Shown in pieces: positions 7,444 to 15,714 of a DNA stretch of 64,000 bases. This DNA comes from Blautia sp. SC05B48. Its GTDB lineage: Bacteria > Bacillota > Clostridia > Lachnospirales > Lachnospiraceae. Where the stretch lies: positions 2,231,001 through 2,295,000 of the forward strand of contig NZ_CP040518.1 of the NCBI RefSeq assembly GCF_005848555.1, written 5' to 3'. The notes beneath the pieces were generated by a model, which saw only the letters and a list, made by a program, of their open reading frames with translations, was not told where the DNA came from and searched no databases. Made by a program: the position numbers and the translations under genes. Position 1 is the stretch's first letter; every line of letters begins with the position of its first letter.

Positions 7444-7917
7444 TTATTTCCAGTTAAGCTTCAGGCATTTAACGGAGATATCCCTTTTTTCTGGTGCCTG
7501 GACCATGTTCTGGATGAAATGGGTTTTTGTCATGGTTTTTCCGGGCTTTAGGTTCAGTGTCAGATTTTTGACGGTAGGTTTGGCGGCCGGTGTGGTTACG
7601 GTAATAGTGATCTTACGATTGACACCGTTTAAGTTTGCGGTAACTGTGGCTGCCCCTTTTTTCTTTGGGACAAGATAGTTTTCGGAAATGGCGAGTACAG
7701 AAGGCTTGCTGGATTTTGCATTTTTGATGTTGATCGGGAAATTAATGTCTGAAAACTCATCTTCGATCACACCGTCGGTATCACGGATGGTGGAAGTGGT
7801 TCCTTAGGTCACGACCCGGACTCTGGCGTGGGCATCCTGGGGAAGCAGGAGCACAATAACGGAAAAAAGTATCAGGAAAAAAATTGCTTCGATGGTTTTT
7901 ATTTTTCTTTTACACAT
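7444..7917 (-). pseudogene. Secreted Ig-like (Big_2-type) protein, interrupted by one stop codon
   Basis: Reading the minus strand from ATG at 7917 gives a classic signal peptide (MCKRKIKTIEAIFFLILFSV..., hydrophobic, ending DAHA), a few residues, then TAA at 7806-7804. The same frame then runs on without a break for 120 codons to the stop at 7444. The downstream part contains VLAISENYLVPKKKGAATVTA and ITITVTT, typical of bacterial Ig-like (Big_2) cell-surface modules. An AAAGGGGG ribosome site precedes the ATG. Because the frame is the same on both sides of the stop, a single substitution most likely created it. As sequenced only a 37-residue peptide would be made. Confidence 0.75.
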
Positions 7918-8084
7918 AACAAACCCCCTTTTTTTATGAGCATTCCGGCTGTTACTGAACAGAGAACCGGGTACTCCGTGAATTTATGGTCCTCTGCTGT
8001 GGGACAGTATAAACAGATTCTTTCTCTTATAGCATTATAACAGGAAAAACAGGGAGAGCGTGCTTTGTGATTTTTTTGTATCAA

Positions 8085-8114
8085 TTGGCAATTTATCTGT
8101 AAATATGTTAAAAT
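8085..8114 (+). promoter_or_regulatory. Promoter for recQ
   Basis: TTGGCA (8085-8090), 18-base spacer, TAAAAT (8109-8114). The leader also has an imperfect hairpin near 8160-8185 (GTTAC.GTTCC with GGAAC.GTAAC). Confidence 0.7.
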
Positions 8115-8205
8115 AATATATTCGGAAAACAGCAGCGATTCGACAATGAAAAAGAGAAGCGTTACAGTTCCGGTGGGAACGTAACAGAAAGGATCATGTC
8201 GATTT

Positions 8206-10035
8206 ATGACGAAACAGGAACTTTTAAAGACCCACTTCGGGTATGATACTTTCAGAGAAGGGCAGGAAGCAGTGATCGATGCGCTTCTTGAAGGAAAAGA
8301 TGTTCTGGCAGTGATGCCAACCGGCGCAGGAAAATCGATCTGCTATCAGGTACCGGCACTGATGATGAAGGGGATCACGCTGGTGATATCACCATTGATA
8401 TCCCTTATGAAGGATCAGGTGAGAAGCCTGAACCAGGCCGGTATCTCAGCAGCATACCTCAACAGCTCTCTGACGCAGGGGCAGTATTTCACAGCCTTAC
8501 GCTATGCAAAGGCAGGACGATATCCGATCATCTATGTAGCACCGGAGAGGCTTACCACAGAGGCGTTTCTGGATTTTGCGCTGAGTGCGGATATTTCCAT
8601 GATCGCAGTGGATGAGTCACATTGTGTATCACAGTGGGGACAGGATTTTCGGCCAAGCTATCTGAAGATTGCAGAGTTTGTGGCACAGCTTCCAAAAAGA
8701 CCGGTAATCAGTGCATTTACAGCTACAGCCACGAAGGAGGTCAGGGAGGATATTGCAAGACTTCTGGGACTTCAGGATCCCTTTTGCACAACCACAGGAT
8801 TTGACCGGGAAAACCTTTATTTTGCAGTGAAAACACCGAAAGATAAATATAAGGAAGTACACGATTACATACTGGAGCATCCGGACGACAGTGGAATCAT
8901 CTACTGTCTCACCAGAAAGCTGGTGGAGGAGGTCTGCGGAAAGCTGATCCGTGACGGCATTACGGCCACCAGATATCATGCAGGACTTTCTGATGAGGAA
9001 CGCCGGAACAATCAGGATGATTTTATTTATGACCGCTGTCGTGTGATGGTAGCCACCAATGCATTTGGAATGGGGATTGACAAGTCTGATGTGCGCTATG
9101 TCATTCATTATAATATGCCGAAGAACATGGAAGGCTATTATCAGGAAGCAGGCCGTGCGGGCCGTGACGGCGATCCTGCGGAATGTATCCTGCTTTACAG
9201 CGGGAAGGATGTGGTTACCAATCAGTATCTTATCGAGAGAGGACAGGATAACCAGGAAATGGATGCGGCAGCCTGGCGCCTTGTCCGGGAACGTGATCAG
9301 GAGAGACTGAAGAAGATGACCTTTTACTGCTTTACCCATGATTGTCTGCGTGAGTACATCCTGAAATATTTTGGGGAATACGGAAAAAGCTACTGTGGAA
9401 ACTGCCTGAACTGCCAGACTGAGTTTGAAGAGCAGGATGTGAGCCGGGAGGCCAGGGCAATGATCCGGTGCGTGGAAAGCAGTGGTCAGAGATACGGGGT
9501 GAATGTGATCCTGGATACTCTGCGTGGTGCATCTACGGCGAAGATCCGGCAGTATGAGATGGATGGAAATCCGGAATATGGAGTCTGTGCAAAGATCCCG
9601 GCACACCGGCTGCGGCAGATCTTTAATTATCTGGTACTGAAGGAATATCTTCATCTGACGGATGACGGATATACTATTGTGAAGCTGACCGCCGCTTCCA
9701 GGTCATTTCTGGAAGATGGGCATATCCTCACAATGAAAATGCCAAAAGAGCAGGAGCTGAAGAAAAAAGAGAAACGGAGCAGACTTCCGAAATCTGCAGT
9801 CGGTGATCTGGGAGAACAGGATGAGCCCCTTTTTCAGAAGCTCCGTGCTCTTCGCCTGGAGATCGCCAGAGAGGAAAAAATTCCCCCTTATATGGTCTTT
9901 TCCGACAAAACCCTTATCCATATGTGTATTCTGAAGCCTGGAAACGAGGAGGAAATGCTGAATGTGACAGGAGTCGGCAGGCACAAGTACGAAAAATACG
10001 GAAAAAGGTTTATAGACGCGGTGAAAAATCTGTAG
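8206..10035 (+). CDS. recQ: ATP-dependent DNA helicase RecQ
   Basis: RecQ unwinds DNA 3' to 5' during recombination and repair of stalled forks. The 609-residue protein has the Q-motif region FGYDTFREGQ, Walker A MPTGAGKS (residues 37-44), DESH in VDESHCVSQWGQDFRPSY, the helicase motif QEAGRAGRDG and the RQC zinc cysteines (CFTHDC...CGNCLNCQ). A C-terminal HRDC domain follows (PLFQKLRALRLEIA..., GVGRHKYEKYG). The order and length are those of a full bacterial RecQ. It is transcribed alone between its own promoter and a terminator at 10132. Confidence 0.96.
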   Translation: MTKQELLKTHFGYDTFREGQEAVIDALLEGKDVLAVMPTGAGKSICYQVPALMMKGITLVISPLISLMKDQVRSLNQAGISAAYLNSSLTQGQYFTALRYAKAGRYPIIYVAPERLTTEAFLDFALSADISMIAVDESHCVSQWGQDFRPSYLKIAEFVAQLPKRPVISAFTATATKEVREDIARLLGLQDPFCTTTGFDRENLYFAVKTPKDKYKEVHDYILEHPDDSGIIYCLTRKLVEEVCGKLIRDGITATRYHAGLSDEERRNNQDDFIYDRCRVMVATNAFGMGIDKSDVRYVIHYNMPKNMEGYYQEAGRAGRDGDPAECILLYSGKDVVTNQYLIERGQDNQEMDAAAWRLVRERDQERLKKMTFYCFTHDCLREYILKYFGEYGKSYCGNCLNCQTEFEEQDVSREARAMIRCVESSGQRYGVNVILDTLRGASTAKIRQYEMDGNPEYGVCAKIPAHRLRQIFNYLVLKEYLHLTDDGYTIVKLTAASRSFLEDGHILTMKMPKEQELKKKEKRSRLPKSAVGDLGEQDEPLFQKLRALRLEIAREEKIPPYMVFSDKTLIHMCILKPGNEEEMLNVTGVGRHKYEKYGKRFIDAVKNL

Positions 10036-10086
10036 GAAAGAGACTTTTGCCGTCGGAAAATGAAGAGCGAAATGTTCTGAAATTTC

Positions 10087-10115
10087 TTGCATTTTAAAGA
10101 GGCATTTGTTAGAAT
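10087..10115 (+). promoter_or_regulatory. Promoter in recQ 3' region, no ORF downstream
   Basis: TTGCAT (10087-10092), 17-base spacer, TAGAAT (10110-10115). No ORF on the plus strand follows for well over 300 bases, so it would drive a non-coding transcript. Confidence 0.5.
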
Positions 10116-10131
10116 AAGACAAGCAGGAAAC

Positions 10132-10164
10132 ATCCGGCGGCTATAGTGCGGCCGGATCGTTTTT
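10132..10164 (+). terminator. recQ terminator
   Basis: ATCCGGC (10132-10138) pairs with GCCGGAT (10151-10157), followed by CG and TTTTT. Confidence 0.75.
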
Positions 10165-10387
10165 AACTGTATCATATTTCTGCTGCACGTTCCGGTGCAG
10201 CGTACAGGCATTTCGCAAGCAGAGTTCTATGCAGCAGTGGAATCCCTTCGAGTAGATGGACCGACTGTGTGAGATATCCGTCGGTCAGAAGCAAGCAGTG
10301 AGGTGGGTGATCGTATCCGCTTTCAATTAAGACATAATCAGGTGCTGGTCACTGAGTGAACAGAGATCAGACTTCTTCACGATCTGC

Positions 10388-10430
10388 GTCGGCTTTTTCA
10401 TGCAGAAAATCTGCCCTGCCGGCTTTTTTT
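10388..10430 (+). terminator. Terminator at end of the non-coding stretch
   Basis: GTCGGC (10388-10393) pairs with GCCGGC (10418-10423), with an inner GCAGA/TCTGC hairpin (10402-10414), and is followed by seven T. From 10431 to 10560 I see only two short stems around the CCCGT and AACGG motifs. Confidence 0.6.
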
Positions 10431-10560
10431 CTTATACAGAAGAGTAGCATGTATTCATAAAGACATGAACATAGCCCGTCTGCAAAACGGGAATCCGTTC
10501 CGGCATGACTGTTCTCCGCCAGGCCGAAAAAACTGTATTTACATACAACAGCCCATCCTC

Positions 10561-10602
10561 AAAAAGCAGGATATCCGCAATATGTGCGAGATCCTGCTTT
10601 TT
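10561..10602. terminator. Bidirectional terminator, serving the AraC gene
   Basis: AAAAAGCAGGAT (10561-10572) pairs perfectly with ATCCTGCTTTTT (10591-10602). On the minus strand it lies 46 bases after the AraC-type gene's stop. Confidence 0.8.
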
Positions 10603-10647
10603 GTCATGTAATGCTCAGGTATGTACCATTAGGACGTGAAAAATATT

Positions 10648-11496
10648 TCAGCGTCTTTTATATTTGCCGGGGGTGATTCCCTTGTACTTTTTGAAGGTAC
10701 GGATAAAGTAGCTCAGATCATTAAAGCCATTCCGGTAGGCGATCTCCGTGATGGAATCATCGGTGGTAGCCAGCTGGCAGCAGGCCTGTTCGATCCTCTG
10801 GCGGTTGAGGTAATCCATTGGTGTCTGATGAGTCATCTCGGAAAAGAACCGGCAGAAATATTTGGGAGACATGGAAACCGAAGCGGAAAGCTCCTGCAGG
10901 GTAATGGGGCTGGCATAGTTCTTTTCAATAAATTCTACGACCTGCTTCAGCTGGACAATGCGCTTGTAATCTCGTCTGGTTTTCCGCAGGCTTTCCAGGT
11001 AGTAATGATTACCAAAAACCAATCCGAAAAAGTGGTAAAATTGTCCAAATACAACCAGCTCATATCCTGGCTTCCTCTGCCAGAAAGAATCAAAAAGAGA
11101 GTTCACTGCTCTCCGGATATCAGGCTGCTTTTCAGTGAAATGGTGATAGATCAGCAGCTCCTGGTGGCTGATCTTCTGCATATATTCTGTGCAGACGGAA
11201 TTAAATTTCAGAAACATGTTCATATCAAAAACAATGCACTGATAGATACAATCCTGAGGAATTCCGGAATGCAGAACTCCACTATTGACAAAAATTACAT
11301 CTCCGGCTTTGGCTGTAAAACTTTTTTCGTCTAAAGTGACGGTGAGAGTGCCCTGTAATACACGCATGATTTCACATTCCACATGCCAGTGGTAGGACAT
11401 GACATAGCGTGGATGGCTGCTGTCAATGTGGTGGAATTCAAAAGGAAATTCATAGGTACCTCGAAGTCTGTCCTCATTTCTTCCAAGATCGTGCAA
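10648..11496 (-). CDS. AraC-family transcriptional regulator
   Basis: A 282-residue regulator with an N-terminal cupin-like sensor domain (HVECEIMRVLQGTLTVTLDE, residues 38-57) and two C-terminal helix-turn-helix motifs (ITLQELSASVSMSPKYFCRFF and ITEIAYRNGFNDLSYFIRTFKK). The ending KYKGITPGKYKR is typical of AraC/XylS proteins. It is divergent from fucI, with about 360 bp between them, so control of fucI is a reasonable inference. The ligand, presumably L-fucose or a related sugar, cannot be read from sequence. Its ATG follows an AAGAAAGAAGGG ribosome site. Confidence 0.92.
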   Translation of the reverse strand: MHDLGRNEDRLRGTYEFPFEFHHIDSSHPRYVMSYHWHVECEIMRVLQGTLTVTLDEKSFTAKAGDVIFVNSGVLHSGIPQDCIYQCIVFDMNMFLKFNSVCTEYMQKISHQELLIYHHFTEKQPDIRRAVNSLFDSFWQRKPGYELVVFGQFYHFFGLVFGNHYYLESLRKTRRDYKRIVQLKQVVEFIEKNYASPITLQELSASVSMSPKYFCRFFSEMTHQTPMDYLNRQRIEQACCQLATTDDSITEIAYRNGFNDLSYFIRTFKKYKGITPGKYKRR

Positions 11497-11575
11497 AATA
11501 CAACCCTTCTTTCTTAAATTTTATAGATTTTTTAGGAACTCATACGAAAAAGTGAATATTGTACTGTTTTTTGCT

Positions 11576-11605
11576 ATTATAACACAAGTAATTTAAAAGA
11601 TGCAA
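11576..11605 (-). promoter_or_regulatory. Promoter of the AraC-type gene
   Basis: On the minus strand, TTGCAT (11605-11600), 18-base spacer, TATAAT (11581-11576). Confidence 0.7.
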
Positions 11606-11644
11606 TCGTATAATAAAAGCATAGTTCGGACAGGGGGTGTCGGG

Positions 11645-11787
11645 TTACTGTTCATTGGTAATATTCTGCGAGGTGTTTTTTGTGAGCGAAGGCCACAGAA
11701 AACCTGAGACATACCGTGCGGATTTATGCGATCAGCATAGATTCGGTGCATCGCGAAGCGTGTTGCTGAGAACGGAGTGAACAGTAA
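11645..11787. repeat. Long-range inverted repeat upstream of fucI
   Basis: TTACTGTTCATT (11645-11656) and AGTGAACAGTAA (11776-11787) are inverted repeats with one wobble position, enclosing about 120 bp. The interior has a smaller ATGC-GATCA-GCAT stem and GCATCGCGAAGCGTGTTGC. It has no ORF. The layout resembles a dispersed palindromic intergenic element, but it could equally be the operator of the AraC regulator. Confidence 0.5.
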
Positions 11788-11816
11788 TGTTGTCAGAACC
11801 TGAAAAACCTGTAAGT

Positions 11817-11843
11817 TATAATAGTGAATATAAATTTAGGAGG
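11817..11843 (+). promoter_or_regulatory. fucI -10 box and strong ribosome site
   Basis: TATAAT at 11817-11822 has no good -35 box at 16-18 bases; the nearest TTGTCA (11790-11795) is 21 bases away. This fits an activator-dependent promoter. AGGAGG (11838-11843) is the ribosome site for ATG 11855. Confidence 0.5.
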
Positions 11844-11854
11844 TAATTGTTACT

Positions 11855-13651
11855 ATGGCAAAGAGCAGATTAGTAGGCAGCTATCCGGTTATCGGTATCA
11901 GACCAACCATCGACGGACGTAGAGGAGCCCTCGATGTAAGAGGATCTCTGGAAGACCAGACTATGAACATGGCCAAATCCGCAGCAAAGCTTTTCGAGGA
12001 GAACCTGAAATATTCAAATGGTGAGCCTGTAAAAGTTGTTATTGCTGATACCACCATCGGACGAGTTGGTGAGAGCGCTGCATGTGCGGATAAATTCCGT
12101 AAAGAGGGTGTAGATATTACTCTTACAGTTACACCATGCTGGTGCTACGGAGCTGAGACTATGGATATGGATCCACAGACCATCAAGGCTGTATGGGGAT
12201 TCAACGGAACAGAGAGACCTGGTGCTGTATATCTGGCATCCGTTCTTGCTACACATGCACAGAAGGGTCTTCCGGCATTCGGTATCTACGGACATGACGT
12301 TCAGGAAGCTGACGACACATCCATTCCGGAAGATGTTAAAGAGAAACTGTTAAGATTCGGCCGCGCAGCAGTTGCAGCTGCATCCATGAGAGGTAAATCC
12401 TACCTGCAGATCGGTTCTGTTACAATGGGTATCGGCGGATCCATTATCGATTCTGATTTCATCGAGTCCTATCTCGGAATGAGAGTTGAGTCTGTTGATG
12501 AGGTAGAGATCATCCGTCGTATGACAGAGGGTATCTACGATCACGAAGAGTTTGAGAAAGCTCTCAAATGGGCAAAAGAGACCTGCAAGATCGGCTGGGA
12601 CAAGAACCCGGAAGAGCTTCAGTTCTCACCAGAGAAGAAAGAGGAGCAGTTCGAGTTTGTTGTTAAGATGGCAGTTATCATCAAAGAGCTGATGAACGGC
12701 TGTGATAATCTTGCTCCGGAATTCTCCGAGGAAGCAATCGGACACAATGCTCTTGCAGCTGGATTCCAGGGCCAGAGACAGTGGACAGACTTCTACCCGA
12801 ACGGTGACTTCGCAGAGGCTATGCTGAACACATCCTTCGACTGGAATGGCGCTCGTGAGCCGTATATTCTTGCTACAGAGAACGATGTTCTTAACGGACT
12901 TGGAATGCTGTTCATGAAACTCCTTACAGGACGTGCTCAGATCTTCGCTGATGTTCGTACATACTGGAGCCCGGAGGCAGTTAAGAAAGCTACAGGATAT
13001 GACCTTGAGGGTGTTGCCAAAGAAGCTGGCGGATTCCTTCATCTGATCAACTCCGGTGCTGCTTGCCTGGATGCTAACGGACAGGCTAAAGAGGCTGACG
13101 GAACACCAGTTATGAAACAGTGGTGGGATGTTACAGAGGCAGACCAGAAAGCAATCATGGACAACACAGAGTGGTGTATGGCCGACAACGGATACTTCCG
13201 TGGAGGCGGATACTCCAGCCGTTATGAGACTCGTGCTCAGATGCCTGCAACTATGATTCGTCTGAACCTTGTAAAAGGTCTTGGACCGGTTCTTCAGATC
13301 GCAGAGGGATGGACAGTAGCCCTTCCGGAAGAGGTATCTGACAAGCTCTGGAAACGTACAGACTACACATGGCCATGTACATGGTTCGCTCCAAGATGTG
13401 ATGGCAAAGAGGGACCGTTCAAAACAGCTTATGATGTAATGAACAACTGGGGTGCTAACCACGGTGCGATCTCCTACGGACACATCGGTGCAGACCTGAT
13501 CACAATGTGCTCTATGCTGAGAATCCCGGTATCCATGCACAACGTTCCTGAGAAGGATATCTATCGTCCGGCAGCTTGGAACGCATTCGGTATGGAAAAA
13601 GAGGGTGCAGACTTCCGCGCTTGCAAGAATTATGGACCACTTTACAAATAA
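11855..13651 (+). CDS. fucI: L-fucose isomerase
   Basis: FucI converts L-fucose to L-fuculose, the first step of the path that gives lactaldehyde and then 1,2-propanediol. The 598-residue product has the normal family length and the N-terminal segment [20 protein letters not shown], with [26 protein letters not shown] and the C-terminal [25 protein letters not shown] lies 11 bases before ATG 11855. Codon use is highly biased towards common codons, suggesting strong expression. No fucK or fucA kinase or aldolase gene is beside it in this window, and its original terminator now lies 1.9 kb away, beyond an inserted intron. Confidence 0.97.
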   Translation: MAKSRLVGSYPVIGIRPTIDGRRGALDVRGSLEDQTMNMAKSAAKLFEENLKYSNGEPVKVVIADTTIGRVGESAACADKFRKEGVDITLTVTPCWCYGAETMDMDPQTIKAVWGFNGTERPGAVYLASVLATHAQKGLPAFGIYGHDVQEADDTSIPEDVKEKLLRFGRAAVAAASMRGKSYLQIGSVTMGIGGSIIDSDFIESYLGMRVESVDEVEIIRRMTEGIYDHEEFEKALKWAKETCKIGWDKNPEELQFSPEKKEEQFEFVVKMAVIIKELMNGCDNLAPEFSEEAIGHNALAAGFQGQRQWTDFYPNGDFAEAMLNTSFDWNGAREPYILATENDVLNGLGMLFMKLLTGRAQIFADVRTYWSPEAVKKATGYDLEGVAKEAGGFLHLINSGAACLDANGQAKEADGTPVMKQWWDVTEADQKAIMDNTEWCMADNGYFRGGGYSSRYETRAQMPATMIRLNLVKGLGPVLQIAEGWTVALPEEVSDKLWKRTDYTWPCTWFAPRCDGKEGPFKTAYDVMNNWGANHGAISYGHIGADLITMCSMLRIPVSMHNVPEKDIYRPAAWNAFGMEKEGADFRACKNYGPLYK

Positions 13652-13674
13652 ATCATATTGTTAAGATAACGGAA

Positions 13675-15576
13675 ATCGAGTAGGAGGGAGTGATTAGCTC
13701 CCGTCCTCTCACACCACCGTGCGTACCGTTCGGTACACGGCGGTTTCAATAGTTGATGTGCACAGACTGATAGGCTGTGGCTAAATCATAAAAGCCACCG
13801 TTTATCAGTCTTTCTTTTGTCATGGCTTTCTTAACTGTTGTCAGATTCGCACAATACCAGTGTCCTCTCCGGCAGTTTGCTGCCATGTTCGCATAGTATT
13901 CGTGTACTCCCATCTTTATCAGATTTCTTTTCTTTGTTCTTGGAAGTTTCCACTGTTTCCATATACACATGCGTATTCTGTGATAGAGCCATCCGTTGAT
14001 GTCTTCAATATTGTTTTTTCATGCTTGCTATTCCGTAATAGTTCAGCCATCCTCTTGCATATACCTTGATTTTCTCAAGGCTTGGTTTGATTGACTGTAC
14101 AGACTTACGGGAAGATAACTCTTTCAGTCTCGACTTAAACTTCTTCCATGACTTTGGATGAACGCGAACGTAGATACCGTTCCCATTCCTTCCCAATGCA
14201 AAGCCAAGAAACTTAAAATTTCGGATTGCAAACACGCTGACAGTACGGCTTTTCTCTCTGTTGACTGTAAGTTTCAGCTTCTCTTCCAGATATTTCGTAC
14301 TGCTTTCCAGAAGTCTCTCCGATGCCCGTTTGCTCTTCGCAAGGAGCACAATGTCATCTGCATATCGGATACATGGGACTCCTCTCTTTACAAACTCCTG
14401 GTCAAACTCATTAAGGTAGATATTCGCCAGTAATGGGGATAGGTTTCCTCCTTGTGGCGAACCTTCCTCTGTTTCCATCACCACTCCATTCTCCATTACC
14501 CCACTTTTCAGATAACGCTTAATCAACTGTACCACCCGTTCGTCCTTTACGGTCTTGCGCAGTAAGTTAATAAGGATTTCATGGTTAAGTGTATCAAAGT
14601 ATTTCGATAAATCTAAGGATACTGCATAAGTGTATCCTTTTTCTGCATACTCCTTCACTTTAAGTATTGCGTCTTTGGCGCTTCTGCCCGGACGATAGCC
14701 AAAGCTACCATCTGCAAACAGCGGTTCATAGATTGGCACTAACTGTTGGGTTATTGCCTGTTGGATGGTACGGTCTATCACCGTTGGTATGCCAAGCTTT
14801 CGCACACCACCGTCTGGTTTTGGAATTTCAACCCGCCTTACCGGAGATGGAGTATATTTTCCTCTGAGTATCCGGTTTTTCAGTTCCTGTTGATGTTCCT
14901 TTAGATATGGCAGGGTTTCTTCGATACTCATTCCATCAATACCTGCCGCTCCTTTATTCGCCTTCACTCTTTTATACGCTCTGTTTAGATTATCTTTGTA
15001 CAGTATCGCTTCCAAGAGTTTCGGCTGTGCACTGTCTCTTTCTTTCCATATCCGATTGAATGACCTTGACGCTTTCGCATACCCTTCATGTTCCGCACTA
15101 TCTCTTTGCGAACAGCCACTTTTTGTGTTTTCTGTCATCATCAGTCATTCCTCCTTTCCCAGTCATACTCAAGACTCCTACTGATTCGGTCCTTCACCTT
15201 TCGGCTACTATGACCTCTGCTGACTTCTGTGCGTTCAGCACTGCTTTGTACAGTGGTTACTCCTTTCGGAGCATACCGCACAGACCTCCCCGGGTACCAC
15301 ACGTTTCTTCCTCTCCATCCATCTGCCTTATTTATCACGCATGATTCCGTGTAGTTATTGGGCTTTGACTTGGATAGCAGCCTTACCCTCATGCATAACC
15401 TTATATGAGATTTCTGTTCGTCAGACCAGAGATTTGCCCGTGGTTAGTCTGTTCCCACATCCGGCTTCCTTCGGATTCCGTCTCACGATGGACACCCTTG
15501 CCTTCGGCTATATCCTTCCCACTACCGGGCGGATTCGGGACTTTAACCCGTTAGAAACGTGCGCCGCCGGGCGCAC
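13675..15576 (-). mobile_element. Group IIC (bacterial class C) intron, inserted antisense to fucI
   Basis: On the minus strand the element starts GTGCGCCCGGCGGCGCAC at 15576 and ends ...CCTACTCGAT at 13675, giving 1902 bp. The RNA resembles the known IIC intron of Oceanobacillus iheyensis: an AGTCCCGAA segment, GGGTGTCC, TACCCGGGGAGGTCTG and CAGAAGTCAGCAGAGGTCATAGTA upstream of the ORF. Domain V is at 13744-13713 (CCGCCGTGTACCGAACGGTA and onward, triad CGC) and domain VI at about 13709-13680. The 5' exon on this strand is a terminator hairpin plus TTTGATA, the classic IIC target. Removing the intron joins the 3' end of fucI to its terminator. The boundaries are assigned by homology to consensus ends, good to a base or two. 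Confidence 0.92.
13746..15141 (-). pseudogene. ltrA: Intron-encoded reverse transcriptase/maturase, frameshifted near C-terminus
   Basis: The intron protein would bind and splice its RNA and reverse-transcribe it at new sites. Residues 1-378 hold the RT fingers and palm: LGIPTVIDRTIQQAI, DGSFGYRPGRSAKDA, VSLDLSKYFDTLNHE, EGSPQGGNLSPLLANIYL and the catalytic YADD. The maturase domain X starts at KFLGFALGRNGNG. The frame stops at 14005, just after an A6 run (T6 on plus, 14014-14019). With A5 it would continue as NNIEDINGWLYHRIRMCIWKQ to the stop at 13746, matching the expected end of such proteins. No endonuclease domain is present, as usual for class C. AAAGGAGG precedes the ATG at 15141. Confidence 0.88.
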
Positions 15577-15581
15577 TATCA

Positions 15582-15616
15582 AATCCTCCGGCATGTATGT
15601 GCCGGAGGATTTTTTT
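15582..15616. terminator. fucI terminator hairpin, now beyond the intron
   Basis: AATCCTCCGGC (15582-15592) pairs with GCCGGAGGATT (15601-15611), followed by a run of seven T ending at 15616. It is bidirectional enough to act as the IIC target hairpin on the minus strand. Confidence 0.85.
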
Positions 15617-15714
15617 GTGCTATGGCGTATGGATAGTTGGGAAATATACTGTTCGGATCTAAGGAAAAAAGTTATAATAGAAAAAGATATATATGAACAC
15701 GGGAGGTTACGGAG

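Larger units (their letters stand above)
10122..10430 (+). ncRNA. Candidate non-coding RNA, unassigned
   Basis: This gene-free stretch has a sigma-A-like promoter just upstream and a strong terminator at its 3' end. Between them are several stems: GCTGCAC/GTGCAGC near 10180-10201, GACCGAC/GTCGGTC in the middle, and AGATC/GATCT. An internal hairpin with a T-run at 10132-10164 could stop recQ transcripts or truncate the RNA, so the true RNA may begin after it. I do not recognise 6S, RNase P, tmRNA, SRP RNA or a known riboswitch here, and no protein-coding gene lies directly downstream on this strand. The identification rests only on signals and structure. Confidence 0.3.

Noticed and set aside
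10122..10430. 6S RNA, RNase P RNA, tmRNA or SRP RNA
   Set aside because: None of the conserved core motifs I know for these RNAs is present, so it is listed only as a candidate ncRNA.
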